In this document: positions 1 through 8,537 of the stretch, piece after piece
Position numbering within the stretch: the first letter of the stretch is position 1
How the letters are laid out: each line of letters starts with the position of its first letter
DNA from: Streptomyces pactum
GTDB lineage: Bacteria; Actinomycetota; Actinomycetes; Streptomycetales; Streptomycetaceae
DNA length: 64,000 bases
Direction of reading: 5' to 3'
Assembly (NCBI RefSeq): GCF_016031615.1
Contig: NZ_JACYXC010000001.1
Span: forward strand, 3,410,001 to 3,474,000
Notes under the pieces: model-generated
Seen by the model: the letters and a program-made list of their open reading frames with translations, nothing else
The model's database searches: none
Told to the model about the DNA's origin: nothing
Program-made: the position numbers and the translations under genes

Positions 1-317
1 GATGCCTGTCCTGTTCCGCACAGAGGGCGGTACGGGCGGTCCGGGACCCGTTCCGCGCGGAGGGCGGTATTGGGTGGTCGGGGCGAATCCCGGACGTGCC
101 CGACCTGTCCCGCGCCGATGAGGACACGGGCGATCGGGGCGGACCCGAAGTGCCTGACCCGTCCTGCGCCGGCGGAGGGCACGGGTCGCCGGCACCCCGC
201 GCCGCGATGTCCGATTCCCGCCAGCGTCGGCGGCGGCGGTGCCGGAGAGTGGGAGGTGAACCGGACCACGGAAGCCGGCCGCGCCCCCGGACGTACGGCG
301 GAGGAAAGAAGAGGAAC
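1..317. other. Non-coding spacer upstream of the methyltransferase gene
   Basis: No convincing gene is visible. The stretch has imperfect direct repeats: a segment reading GTTCCGCACAGAGGGCGGTA near 14-33 recurs as GTTCCGCGCGGAGGGCGGTA near 51-70. Reading frames that run through here into the methyltransferase encode Arg/Pro/Gly-rich sequence typical of spurious high-GC translation. Confidence 0.5.
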
Positions 318-830
318 ATGACGGTCTACACGACGCTGGACAGCCCGGTCGGAGAGCTGCTGCTGGTCGGCGAGGAGTCGGCCACCGCCCCCGGCGGGAC
401 CGCGCTCGCCTCGCTGACCATGCCGGAACAGCGGGGCGGGGCCGTCGTCCGGGAGGGCTGGCGGCGGGACGAGGCGGCGTTCACCGAGATCGCCGGGCAG
501 CTGCGGGCGTACTTCGCGGGGTCACTCACCCGTTTCGACATCGAGTTCACCGCCGACCGGGGGACCGACTTCCAGCGGCGGGTGTGGGCCGCGCTGGAGG
601 AGATCCCGTACGGCACCACCACCAGTTACGGGCAGGTGGCCCGGCGGATCGGGGCGTCTCCGGCCGCGGTACGCGCCCTCGGCGCGGCGATCGGCGCCAA
701 CCCGCTGCTGCTGGTGCGGCCCTGCCACCGGGTGATCGGGGCGAACGGGTCACTCACCGGGTACGCGGCGGGGCTGGACCGCAAGCGGCTGCTGCTCAGC
801 CACGAGGGCCTCACCCTCCCGGCCGCCTGA
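318..830 (+). CDS. ogt: Methylated-DNA--protein-cysteine methyltransferase (Ogt/AGT type)
   Basis: Suicide repair protein that moves the alkyl group from O6-alkylguanine (or O4-alkylthymine) to its own cysteine. The 170-residue product has the family's C-terminal half: a Tyr/Gly-rich helix-turn-helix segment (IPYGTTTSYGQVA, about residues 95-107), an Ala-rich recognition helix, the active site RPCHRVIG with Cys136, and a typical ending (GYAAGLDRKRLLL). The reading frame extends 74 codons further upstream. I chose ATG 318 because GAGGAAAGAAGAGGAAC precedes it and the upstream residues are low-complexity. It lies upstream of two other alkylation-repair genes on the same strand, which supports a direct-reversal repair role. 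The length fits single-domain Ogt rather than the longer Ada fusion. Confidence 0.9.
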   Translation: MTVYTTLDSPVGELLLVGEESATAPGGTALASLTMPEQRGGAVVREGWRRDEAAFTEIAGQLRAYFAGSLTRFDIEFTADRGTDFQRRVWAALEEIPYGTTTSYGQVARRIGASPAAVRALGAAIGANPLLLVRPCHRVIGANGSLTGYAAGLDRKRLLLSHEGLTLPAA

Positions 831-850
831 GCCGGCCGGGAAACGACCCG

Positions 851-1048
851 CCACCGCCACGCCCGCCGGGGCGCCGCCGCGACACCGGGACGTCACCGCG
901 CCACCGCAACGCCGGGGCCGATGCCCTCCGCCACCGCGACGCCGGGGCGCCGCCGCAACCCGGGGCCGACACCGCCCGCCACCGCGACGCCGGAGCGTCT
1001 CCGTCCGCCACCGCCAGGCCGGGGCGCCCACCGTTCGTCACCGCCACC
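851..1048. repeat. Degenerate interspersed repeat, CCACCGCGACGCCGGGGC-like
   Basis: The spacer between the methyltransferase and oxygenase genes (831-1261) holds at least four imperfect copies of an element close to CCGCCACCGCGACGCCGGGG, near 897, 929, 977 and 1006, spaced 29-48 bases apart. Copies differ by single bases. No reading frame across them looks like a real protein. Confidence 0.5.
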
Positions 1049-1261
1049 TCCGGCGATGCCGTTCACCACCGACCGCCGCCGCCACCTACCTGGGCGGTCC
1101 CGGCGCCCGCGGCGCTCCCGCCCTCCCGGGACCGAACGCCACCGTCGGGGACCGACCGCCACCGCCCGGACCGACCCACCGCCCGGGGACCGGCCGCCGG
1201 ACACGCTCGCCGCGCGCCCCACCATGTCCATCCCCACCCGTGACCCTGCGAGGAGCATCCG

Positions 1262-1993
1262 ATGACCACCACCGGCACGGGGCCGGCCCGGCCCCGGGAG
1301 CGGGTCGAGGCGGCCGACTGGGTGGCGCTCGCCGCCGAGCTGGACGCCGCCGGCTGCGCCCTCACCCCCCAACTGCTGACGACCGAGGAGTGCCGGGAGA
1401 TCGCCGCGCTCTACACCGACGCGGCGCGCTTCCGCGCCACCATCGACATGGCCAGGCACCGGTTCGGGGCCGGGCAGTACCGCTACTTCGCCCGTCCCTT
1501 CCCGGAGCCGGTGGAGGAGCTGCGGCAGGCGTGTTACGTCCGGCTGCTGCCCATCGCCCGCGAGTGGGCGCGACGGCTCGGCCGCCCGGCGCCCTGGCCG
1601 GACACCCTGGACGAGTGGCTGGAGATGTGCCATCGGGCCGGCCAGACACGGCCCACCCCCATCCTGCTGCGGTACGCGGAAGGCGACTGGAACGCCCTCC
1701 ACCGCGACCTGTACGGGGATCTGGTCTTCCCGCTCCAGATCGTGATCGGCCTGGACGACGCCGGCACCGACTACACCGGTGGCGAATTCCTGCTGGTCGA
1801 GCAGCGGGCTCGGGCGCAGTCCCGGGGCATCGCCACCGTGCTGCGGCAGGGCCACGGCCTGGTGTTCACCACCCGCGACCGCCCGGTGCCGTCCGTCCGT
1901 GGCTGGTCCGCCTCGGCGGTACGGCACGGGGTCAGCGTCGTACGCTCGGGTACCCGGCACACCCTGGGCCTGGTCTTCCACGACGCGGCATGA
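1262..1993 (+). CDS. 2OG-Fe(II) oxygenase of the Oxygenase-NA (PF09859-like) family
   Basis: Predicted 2-oxoglutarate and Fe(II) dependent dioxygenase of 243 residues. The family is associated with oxidative repair of damaged DNA. The double-stranded beta-helix is recognised from the iron-binding His147-x-Asp149 (ALHRDLYGDLVFPLQ), the GGEFLLVEQRARAQSRG core strand (173-189), and the C-terminal RHGVSVVRSGTRHTLGLVF segment. In that segment His222 is the likely distal iron ligand and Arg232 the likely 2OG ligand; these two assignments are inference. ATG 1262 follows GAGGAG with suitable spacing. It lies between ogt and alkB in the same orientation, so the three probably form an alkylation-damage set, although the 431-nt spacer before it suggests its own promoter. 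The true substrate is unknown. Confidence 0.85.
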   Translation: MTTTGTGPARPRERVEAADWVALAAELDAAGCALTPQLLTTEECREIAALYTDAARFRATIDMARHRFGAGQYRYFARPFPEPVEELRQACYVRLLPIAREWARRLGRPAPWPDTLDEWLEMCHRAGQTRPTPILLRYAEGDWNALHRDLYGDLVFPLQIVIGLDDAGTDYTGGEFLLVEQRARAQSRGIATVLRQGHGLVFTTRDRPVPSVRGWSASAVRHGVSVVRSGTRHTLGLVFHDAA

Positions 1994-2223
1994 CCACATG
2001 ACCGGTGACCGGGAGCGTGACCGCCCGGCGGGCGGTCCGGCCGGGCCGGGCCCCCATCCACCCGGCCCACCCAGCCCACACGACCCACCAGGCCCGACCG
2101 GCCCCCGCCCACCGGCCCGACCGGGAAGCCGGACACCGGCCGACCCCGGAGGGGGCCGCAGGCCCGGCGCCGGTGTCGGTATCGGTGTCGGCACCGTACG
2201 GAACGGAGAGGGAGGCACGACCG

Positions 2224-3024
2224 GTGCGGAACGGGAACGAACCCACGCTCTTCGACTGGCCCGGCGACCCCGCCGGCCCCGCGGGACACCACGACCCCAA
2301 CAGCTCCCCGGCCCCCACCGACCTCACGGCAGCCGCCGGAGCGGACGGCATCGTGGACGGCAGTGCGGTCGGCAGCACGGCCGGCGGCCCGGTGGTGGTC
2401 GCCCCCGGAGCGGTCCATGTGCCGGGCTGGCTGGGTGTGGGCGCGCAGCGCCGTCTGGTCGAGGTGTGCCGCCGGTGGGCGGTCGGCCCGGTGCCGATCC
2501 GGCACACCCGGCTGCCACGCGGCGGCGTGATGTCGGTCCGTACGGTGTGCCTGGGCTGGCACTGGCAGCCGTACCGGTACACCCGTACCGCCGATGACGT
2601 GAACGGGGCCCGGGTGGCACCGTTCCCGGAGTGGCTGGTCCGGCTGGGCCGCCGCGCGCTGGTGGCGGCGTACCGGGACCCGGCGGCCGGGGACGGCTAC
2701 CGGCCGGACACCGCGCTGATCAACTTCTACGACGACCGGGCCCGGATGGGCATGCACCAGGACAAGGACGAGCGCTCCGGGGCGCCGGTGGTGTCGCTGA
2801 GCGTCGGCGACAGCTGCGTGTTCCGCTTCGGGAACACCGAGAGCCGGGGCCGGCCGTACACGGACGTCGAGCTGGCCTCCGGGGACCTGTTCGTCTTCGG
2901 CGGACCGGCGCGGTTCGCGTACCACGGCGTGCCCAGGGTCCTCCCGGGCAGCGGAAACCCGGCCACCGGCCTGGCCCGTGGCCGTCTCAACATCACCCTG
3001 CGGGTCACCGGCCTGCCCGGCTGA
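2224..3024 (+). CDS. alkB: AlkB-type alpha-ketoglutarate-dependent dioxygenase
   Basis: Oxidative demethylase expected to reverse N1-methyladenine and N3-methylcytosine in DNA. The GTG at 2224 is chosen because a clear GGAGG (2211-2215) sits 8 nt before it and the protein then opens with the NEPTLFDW segment seen in actinobacterial AlkB. Upstream in-frame sequence is His/Pro/Arg-rich filler. Of 266 residues, the catalytic core is NFYDDRARMGMHQDKDE, with iron ligands His178 and Asp180, then His234 in FAYHGVPRV and the 2OG-binding arginine in RLNITLRVTG near the C terminus. Residues 15-60 are an Ala/Gly/Pro-rich disordered stretch longer than in enterobacterial AlkB. It is the third gene of the alkylation-repair group. 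Confidence 0.9.
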   Translation: MRNGNEPTLFDWPGDPAGPAGHHDPNSSPAPTDLTAAAGADGIVDGSAVGSTAGGPVVVAPGAVHVPGWLGVGAQRRLVEVCRRWAVGPVPIRHTRLPRGGVMSVRTVCLGWHWQPYRYTRTADDVNGARVAPFPEWLVRLGRRALVAAYRDPAAGDGYRPDTALINFYDDRARMGMHQDKDERSGAPVVSLSVGDSCVFRFGNTESRGRPYTDVELASGDLFVFGGPARFAYHGVPRVLPGSGNPATGLARGRLNITLRVTGLPG

Positions 3025-3059
3025 TCCGGCCCCTCCGCGGGCCACGGCCGTACCCCGCC

Positions 3060-3203
3060 GACGCCCCGGCCCACCGGCCCGAGGTGCCAGTCGAGCCCCA
3101 CCGGCCCACCGACCGGCCACCACGCCGTCACCGGCCCACCGTGCCAGTCGATCCCCCGGCCCACCGGTCCGCCCCCGGGCGTCCGGGCGTCCGGGCGTCC
3201 GTG
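3060..3203. repeat. Repeat-rich convergent spacer
   Basis: The spacer between the convergent alkB and terB-like genes (3025-3327) holds a direct repeat GTGCCAGTCGA at 3084-3094 and 3141-3151, many CCGGCCCACC words, and three perfect tandem copies of CGGGCGTC at 3176-3199. No gene or clear terminator hairpin was recognised. Confidence 0.55.
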
Positions 3204-3327
3204 CGTACGACGGTCCGGTCCGTGCCTCCCTCGGCCGTCGGCGGCCGGAAGACGCCGTCCCCCACCGGCCCGTGACGCGGCGGGCCGGCCGGCCCCACCG
3301 TCGCCCGGGTCCGTCCGGGTCGGCGGT

Positions 3328-3783
3328 CTACAGGTCGAACTCCGCCGGGTCGATGCCGACGGCGAAGCACACCTCCCGCACCAGGGCCTGCTCGGTCTTG
3401 TCGAAGTCACCGTCGGCGCCGCCGATCACGATGCCGATCTGGATTACCGCACGCGCCTCGGTCGGCTTCTTCTGCACCTTGCCGATGGTCTGCATGAGGC
3501 CGACCTTGCCGAGCGAGAAGTCCGCGGTCAGCTTGGCCAGGTTCTCGTCGAACCGCCGCTGGAGGTCGTCGGCGGGGAAGTTCCGCAGGACGTCGTTGGT
3601 TGCGATCAGCGAGGCGACCCGCTGCCGCTCGGCCGGGTCCACCTGCCCGTCGGCGGCGGCCACCAGCGCGCACATCGCCATGCTGGCGTCTCGGAAGCCG
3701 CCGCTCTTCAGCTCGTTCTTCTTCGACTGCAGCTGGGTCTGCATCGTCTGGGCCGAGTCCCTCAGCCGGTCCCACAGAGCCAT
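3328..3783 (-). CDS. TerB-family tellurite-resistance-like protein
   Basis: A 151-residue all-helical protein of the TerB/DjlA-like fold. It shows the duplicated acidic metal-binding pattern of the family: AAADGQVDPAE near residues 42-52 and GGADGDFDKTE near 122-132. The likely role is calcium- or metal-dependent scaffolding in stress responses; a direct role in tellurite resistance is not implied. ATG at 3783 is preceded by GAGGAG on the minus strand at good spacing. It stands alone: alkB converges on it and 360 nt separate it from the MreB-like gene. The product is acidic and soluble with no membrane segment. Confidence 0.85.
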   Translation of the reverse strand: MALWDRLRDSAQTMQTQLQSKKNELKSGGFRDASMAMCALVAAADGQVDPAERQRVASLIATNDVLRNFPADDLQRRFDENLAKLTADFSLGKVGLMQTIGKVQKKPTEARAVIQIGIVIGGADGDFDKTEQALVREVCFAVGIDPAEFDL

Positions 3784-4147
3784 GTGCCATCTCCTCGTGT
3801 CGTCGTGGGTGCACTGACTCAACTGCGGCGGGGGGTGATGAAGTTCCCCCAGGGGCCTCCGGGACCCGCCGGAGAGACCTGCGGAGCCCCACCTCAGGGG
3901 CGTGCGGGGCGGCGCCGGAGAGACGTCCCGGGCCGGCCGGGGGGACGGGTGCCGGTCGCCCCGCCGCCGTTCCGGCACCGGTCCCGGAGCCCTTCGCCCC
4001 CGGCCGACGGGCCCCGACCTCCCGCCGGCCGCCGCCGTGCGGCACCGCGAGGCGACGGCCGGGGGCCCCGTACGCCCCGTGCGCTGCGTGCGCTCGCGCG
4101 TTTCCTTCGCTCCGTGGGGTCCGCCGGGCTGCGCCCGGCGGCGGCGG
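3784..4147. other. Spacer upstream of the TerB-like gene
   Basis: GC-rich spacer between the TerB-like start and the end of the MreB-like gene, both on the minus strand. It must hold the TerB-like promoter, but I recognise no clear -10/-35 pair. Reading frames here are Arg/Pro-rich and unconvincing. Confidence 0.4.
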
Positions 4148-5173
4148 TCAGGCCGCGGGCGGGCCGACGGGGAGGGGGCGTACCTTCCCCTCCAGCATCG
4201 CGCCCAGGCCCTCCACCGCACAGATGTCCGGGCGCTCCGCCACGTGCACCGGCATGCCCGTGGCCTGCCCGATCATGCTGTCCAGGCCGGGGAGCCGGGC
4301 GCTGCCGCCGGCCAGCATGATGCCCCGGTCGCCCAGGTCGGCGACGAGGTCGGGCGGGCAGCGCCGGAGCACCGACCCGATGGTGTCGATCACCGCCGTC
4401 ATCGGCACGTGCGTGGCGTTCCGTACCCCGTCGGCGTCCACCCGTACGGAACGGGCCCGGCCGGTGACCACGTCCCGGCCGTGCACCTCGGCGCCGCTCG
4501 CCGCGTCCGGGCCGCTCAGCACCAGGTGCAGCGGGCGGACCGAGTGCCCGGCCAGCATCACCTCGTGGCGGGTGCGCAGGTGCTGCACGACCGCACGGTC
4601 GATCGCGTCACCGCCCACCGGAACGCTCTCGGCGGCCACCAGGGCCCCCAGCGAGAGCACCGCGACCTGCGTGGTGGTGGCGCCGCACACCACGATCATG
4701 GTGGCTTCCGGCTGTTCCACCGGCAGACCGCAGCCGACCGCCGCGGCGACCAGGGTGTCCACCAGTTCCACCCGGCGGGCACCGAGCCCGGTCAGGGTCT
4801 CCACGGCGGCGGTCTGGGCGAGCGGATGGGCGTCGAACGGGGTGCACGCGGCGGCGCGCAGCAGCGGTTTCCGCCGCCAGGCGCGGCGCACCTTCTCCCC
4901 GACGAACTGCCGCAGCATCCGCTGCGCCATCGTGATGTCCACCACGGCGCCGCCGGAGATGGGGCGGACCACCGCGATGTGGCCGGGGGTGCGCCCGGCC
5001 ATGTTCTCGGCGGGCGTGCCGACCGCGATCAGGCCGCCGGTCCGCAGGTTCACGGCACAGACGCTCGGCTCGTCGACGATGAGTCCGGTGCCCTTGAGGT
5101 AGACGCGGGTTCGCGCGGCACCGAGATCGACGGCTACCGAACAGCGGCGTAGTTGCTCCAGGCTGAGGGACAT
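4148..5173 (-). CDS. MreB/Mbl-like actin homologue
   Basis: Rod-shape determining protein family, a prokaryotic actin. In sporulating actinomycetes these proteins act mainly in spore-wall assembly rather than lateral growth. The 341-residue length matches MreB. Phosphate-1 loop: DLGAARTRVYLKG (residues 16-28). Phosphate-2 region: VVCGATTTQVAVLSLG. Adenosine motif: GIMLAGGSARLPGL near the C terminus. The usual DLGTANT of MreB is DLGAART here, and the N-terminal amphipathic region is short, which suggests the divergent paralogue rather than the main mreB of the mre operon. No mreC/mreD follows. ATG 5173 follows GGGAG on the minus strand; an in-frame upstream extension is Pro/Arg-rich and rejected. 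Confidence 0.85.
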   Translation of the reverse strand: MSLSLEQLRRCSVAVDLGAARTRVYLKGTGLIVDEPSVCAVNLRTGGLIAVGTPAENMAGRTPGHIAVVRPISGGAVVDITMAQRMLRQFVGEKVRRAWRRKPLLRAAACTPFDAHPLAQTAAVETLTGLGARRVELVDTLVAAAVGCGLPVEQPEATMIVVCGATTTQVAVLSLGALVAAESVPVGGDAIDRAVVQHLRTRHEVMLAGHSVRPLHLVLSGPDAASGAEVHGRDVVTGRARSVRVDADGVRNATHVPMTAVIDTIGSVLRRCPPDLVADLGDRGIMLAGGSARLPGLDSMIGQATGMPVHVAERPDICAVEGLGAMLEGKVRPLPVGPPAA

Positions 5174-5694
5174 GGCATGTACTCCCGGTGGGCGGTGTAC
5201 GGGCCGCCCGCCCGGCGGCCCTCGCACCATCGTGAGCCGACGGAGGCCGTCCCGCGCAGTAGGCTGCGCCGCGCGAGTGAGTGACCGTCAGAAAATCCGA
5301 ATTCCCGGTGACCGCACCGCGTCCGACGCCCCGTCAGCGTCGGCACCGCCGGTTCGCCGACGCGGGCACGGCGTGCACCGCCGGTACGGCGGGACGGGCA
5401 ACGGCGCGAGCACCGATACGGGGAGGGGGACGGGCACGGCGCGACCGCCGGTTGGCCGGGACACCGGCGCGGGCCGCCAGGCCACCGGCGTGGGCTCACA
5501 GGCCCCCGGCGCCGCCGGACCGCCGGCGCGTCGGGCGCCCGGCGGCCGGCCGTCGGGCAGTCCCTCGCCGGCCGGCCGCCGGAACGCGGCGCCCGGCGGG
5601 CATCCTGCCCCGGAACGTGCCCCGCCGACCGGTGTCAGGGACGTACGCCCCCCTGTCCCCCGACCCGTCGCCCGCCGCTTCCGCCGCCCGGCCG
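5174..5694. other. Long leader spacer between the polymerase and MreB-like genes
   Basis: About 520 nt without a recognisable gene, upstream of the MreB-like gene on the minus strand. A slightly AT-richer patch near 5281-5310 (CAGAAAATCCGAATTCC) is the likeliest promoter area. The rest is Gly/Pro/Arg-coding GC-rich DNA in all frames. Confidence 0.4.
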
Positions 5695-7590
5695 TCAGAG
5701 GTCGGCGTCCACCGGTCCGCCCTTGGCGTCGGCGTAGCTGTCCACGACCGCGAGGGTGAACGGGAACCGCACCGGCGTGTCGCCGAAGGCGATCCGGCCG
5801 GCCCGGTCCCCGGCGGCGCGGATGGCCTCGCCGACCCGCTCGGCCTCCTCCTCGGGACAGTGCACGATCACCTCGTCGTGCTGGAAGAAGACCAGTTCGG
5901 CGCGGAGCGGGGCGAGCGACTGCCGCAGGGCCGCCAGCATGATCACGGCCCAGTCGGCGGCGCTGCCCTGGACGACGAAGTTCCGGGTGAACCTGCCGCG
6001 GGCCCGGGCCCCGGCGCCACCGCCCGGTGCCGCCGGACCGTCCTCGGCCGGCGGCAGGCCGGCCTCCTCGTACGGGTCACCCGCGGTGTCGGCGGGCGGG
6101 CAGGTGCGGCCGAGCCAGGTGCGGACCAGCCGGCCCTCCTCGCCGGCCCGGGCCGCCTCGTCCACGTACTCCACGGCGGCCGGGAAGCGGCGGCGCAGCG
6201 CGGCGAGGTTCTTCAGGCCGTCCCCGGACGTCTGCCCGTAGATCGCGCCCAGCAGGGCCAGCTTCGCCTGCTCGCGGTCACCGGAGAAGGCCCGGTCGGA
6301 CAGCGCCGCGTACAGGTCCCGGTCGCTGCCGGCCACCTCCATCAGGCCCGGATCGCGGGAGATCGCCGCGAGCACCCGCGGCTCCAGCTGGTCGGCGTCG
6401 GCGACCACCAGCCGCCAGCCCGGGTCGGCCATCACCGCCCGCCGCACCACCTTGGGGATCTGCAGCGCCCCGCCCCCGTTGGTGGTCCAGCGTCCGGAGA
6501 CGGTGCCTCCGGGCAGGTACTCGGGGCGGAACCGGCCGTCCCGCACCCAGGTCCGCAGCCAGGCCCAGCCGTGGGCGGTGTGCAGCCGGTAGAGCTTCTT
6601 GTAGCGCAGCAGCGGCTCCACCGCCGGGTGGTCGATCCGCCGCAGCTCCCAGGCCCGGGTCGAGGAGAGCGCGATGCCGTCGCGGGCGAAGGCCCGGATG
6701 ACCTCCGCGGGCAGGTCGGGACGCACCCGCGGCGGGGCGCCGCCGGAGCCCGGCCCCTCCCCGGTGGCTCGCCGCTCCCCCGTCGGCCGCCGTTCCCCGG
6801 TGGCTCGCCGCTCCCCGGCCGGCCCCGGGCCGGTGGTGGTCACGGTGCCCGCGACGGGCGCCGCCACGGGGCGGGCACCGCCGGCGGAACCGGTGGCCCG
6901 GTGGCGGTCGAAGGCCCGGGACACCTCGTCCGCCAGCTCCGCCAGCCGCTGCGGCTCCAGCCCGCCCGGGTAGCGTTCGCCGAGGAGTTCGTCGAGCAGT
7001 TCGCGGTGCACATCGGCGCGCCAGGGCACCCCGGCCCGCCGCATCTCGGCGGCCACCAGCATGCCCGCGGACTCCGCCGCGATGAGCAGCCGCATCCGGG
7101 CCGGGTGGGTGGTCTGCCCGGTGCGGGCCAGCTGCCCGGCGTAGACGGCGAGCAGGGCCTCCATCGGGTCGGTGCCGGGCGGCAGCGGCGACCCCTCGGT
7201 CTCGAACAGCGACGGCTGGCTGTCCGCGGCCCGCTGCGGACCCCGGCCGGAGCCCGCCGGCGGCGGGTCGTCGGGCACCGGCAGACCGCGCAGCCGGGCC
7301 CAGGCGGCGGCCAGCGAACGCGGCTCCCCGGACCGCCCCTCGTGCCCGAGCAGCAGGTTCTCCGCCGCCTCGACGTCGTAACACCGTTCGACCCGCAGGC
7401 CGGCGGCGAGCAGCCGCGGATACACCGCGGCCGTCGCCCGCCAGACCCAGCGGTCCACCTCCGGACGGGAGCGGATGGCCGACGCGAGGCCGCCCGCGTC
7501 CGTCACGACCGGTCCGGCTGCCCGTCCGGAGGAGTCGAGCGGGCAGAGACGAACACCCCCGTCGTCCATCTCCGCCAGCGCCCACCTCAT
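5695..7590 (-). CDS. Family-A DNA polymerase (PolI-like, 'bifunctional 3'-5' exonuclease/DNA polymerase')
   Basis: Second PolI-type polymerase of 631 residues. It lacks the N-terminal 5'-3' exonuclease domain of housekeeping PolA. Polymerase motif A is VADADQLEPRV with metal-binding Asp398, motif B includes QAKLALLGAIYGQTSG, and motif C is FFQHDEVIVH with Asp572. The N-terminal third (residues 1-230) corresponds to a degenerate exonuclease-like domain in which I cannot find the usual DxE residues. Between the two parts is a Gly/Arg/Thr insert containing a GERRAT-type hexapeptide repeated three times (about 6759-6818). ATG 7590 gives the usual MRWALAE start; the longer upstream frame is Pro-rich and rejected. 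Likely a repair or translesion role, inferred from the family. Confidence 0.85.
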   Translation of the reverse strand: MRWALAEMDDGGVRLCPLDSSGRAAGPVVTDAGGLASAIRSRPEVDRWVWRATAAVYPRLLAAGLRVERCYDVEAAENLLLGHEGRSGEPRSLAAAWARLRGLPVPDDPPPAGSGRGPQRAADSQPSLFETEGSPLPPGTDPMEALLAVYAGQLARTGQTTHPARMRLLIAAESAGMLVAAEMRRAGVPWRADVHRELLDELLGERYPGGLEPQRLAELADEVSRAFDRHRATGSAGGARPVAAPVAGTVTTTGPGPAGERRATGERRPTGERRATGEGPGSGGAPPRVRPDLPAEVIRAFARDGIALSSTRAWELRRIDHPAVEPLLRYKKLYRLHTAHGWAWLRTWVRDGRFRPEYLPGGTVSGRWTTNGGGALQIPKVVRRAVMADPGWRLVVADADQLEPRVLAAISRDPGLMEVAGSDRDLYAALSDRAFSGDREQAKLALLGAIYGQTSGDGLKNLAALRRRFPAAVEYVDEAARAGEEGRLVRTWLGRTCPPADTAGDPYEEAGLPPAEDGPAAPGGGAGARARGRFTRNFVVQGSAADWAVIMLAALRQSLAPLRAELVFFQHDEVIVHCPEEEAERVGEAIRAAGDRAGRIAFGDTPVRFPFTLAVVDSYADAKGGPVDADL

Positions 7591-7667
7591 GATCCGAAGT
7601 CTGGCAGGAGGGTCTGACAATCGCCGCCGACCTGCACCGATGGCCCCATGAGGCAGTGATCCGGCGG

Positions 7668-7694
7668 TGATCCGGTGCCGCTCCGGCGCCGGAT
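7668..7694 (-). terminator. Hairpin terminator of the rpmB-rpsN operon
   Basis: Stem-loop GATCCGG-T-GCC / GGC-G-CCGGATC with a 5-nt loop, 11 pairs counting one wobble. It lies 250 nt downstream of the rpsN stop on the minus strand and before the polymerase start. No U-tract, as is common in Streptomyces. Confidence 0.55.
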
Positions 7695-7941
7695 CCGCTG
7701 TATGGGGGGAGCACTCGGGACGGGGGGCGGCGGGCGAACAGTGGCCCGGGGGCGGGCAGGGAGCGACGGGCGCCGGAGAAGGCGAACCGTGACCCGGGAC
7801 GAGGGGGCGCGCGGCGGGCGCAGGGGCAGGCACTCACCCGTCGGCCCCGGGCGTACGGCGCCGGGCGCACGGGCCCGCGCCCCGCACCCCCCGCCCGGTT
7901 CCCACCCCCGGTCGGTTCCGCACCCCCGGACCGGAGCCGGA

Positions 7942-8247
7942 TCACCAGCTGGACTTGCGCACCCCCGGCAGGAAGCCCGCGTGCGCCTGGGCCCGGAGGT
8001 TGACCCGGGACAGGCCGAAGGCGCGGAAGTAGCCGCGCGGCCGGCCGTCCACGCCGTCCCGGTTGCGGACCCGGGTGGCGCTGGCGTCCCGTGGCTGGCG
8101 GCGCAGTTCCCGCTGGGCCGCGGCCCGCTGCTCGGCGGAGGTGGCGGGGTGGCGGATCAGCTCCTTCAGCTCCGCCCGGCGGGCGGCGTACCGGGCGACC
8201 ACGGCCCGCCGCTGCTCGTCCCGCGCGATCTTGCTCTTCTTCGCCAT
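7942..8247 (-). CDS. rpsN: 30S ribosomal protein S14, zinc-independent (Cys-less) form
   Basis: S14 of 101 residues, the long bacterial form with no cysteine and therefore no zinc site: [21 protein letters not shown] replaces the zinc-ribbon segment of the short form. It assembles into the 30S head. Its ATG (8247) overlaps the rpmB stop by one base (TGATG), a sign of translational coupling, so both are made from one transcript starting near 8500. The Cys-less S14, L28, L33 and L31 paralogues are classically derepressed by Zur under zinc starvation so that zinc-bearing ribosomal proteins can be displaced. The operon position and the adjacent palindrome support that here. Confidence 0.95.
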   Translation of the reverse strand: MAKKSKIARDEQRRAVVARYAARRAELKELIRHPATSAEQRAAAQRELRRQPRDASATRVRNRDGVDGRPRGYFRAFGLSRVNLRAQAHAGFLPGVRKSSW

Positions 8248-8483
8248 CAGACCTTCCCTCCCCGGGCACGGATGCGGGCCACCGCGGCCTCGACGCCGAT
8301 GGCGTCCACGGTCTTCACACCCTTGGCGCTGAGCGTGAGCCGGACGTACCGGCGCTCGGAGGCCAGCCAGTAGCGCCGCCGCTGGATGTTCGGATCGAAG
8401 CGGCGCGGGGTGCGCCGGTGGGAGTGGGAGACCGAGTTGCCGAAGCCGGGGGTCCGGCCGGTCAGCTGGCAGTGGACGGACAC
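8247..8483 (-). CDS. rpmB: 50S ribosomal protein L28, zinc-independent paralogue
   Basis: L28 of 78 residues: [22 protein letters not shown] is the family signature. The CxxC pairs of the zinc-binding form are gone; only a single Cys5 (HCQLTG) remains where the form with zinc has CxxC. GTG 8483 is preceded by GGGAGG on the minus strand. First gene of the rpmB-rpsN unit, divergent from rpmG across a 54-nt region that carries the AAATGG/CCATTT palindrome. Expected to replace the zinc-binding L28 when zinc is scarce. Confidence 0.95.
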   Translation of the reverse strand: MSVHCQLTGRTPGFGNSVSHSHRRTPRRFDPNIQRRRYWLASERRYVRLTLSAKGVKTVDAIGVEAAVARIRARGGKV

Positions 8484-8503
8484 GGGTCAGCACCTCCCGC
8501 TAA

Positions 8504-8530
8504 TGAAAATGGAAACCATTTCTGTATAGT
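8504..8530. promoter_or_regulatory. Bidirectional operator/promoter, probable Zur box
   Basis: The 54-nt region between divergent rpmB and rpmG is AT-rich in a GC-rich window. It holds a perfect inverted repeat AAATGG-AAA-CCATTT (8507-8521) within TGAAAATGGAAACCATTTC. The left half TGAAAATG (8504-8511) matches the first half of the Streptomyces Zur box as I remember it (TGAAAATGATTTTCA). A -10 element TATAGT (8525-8530) directly follows, so a bound repressor would block rpmG transcription; the same site lies just upstream of rpmB. Assignment to Zur is inference from the target genes. Confidence 0.7.
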
Positions 8531-8537
8531 AGCCCGT

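Noticed and set aside
893..2218. Minus-strand open frame of 441 codons across the oxygenase gene
   Set aside because: It is a GC-skew shadow of the oxygenase gene; composition is Gly/Arg/Pro filler with no motif.
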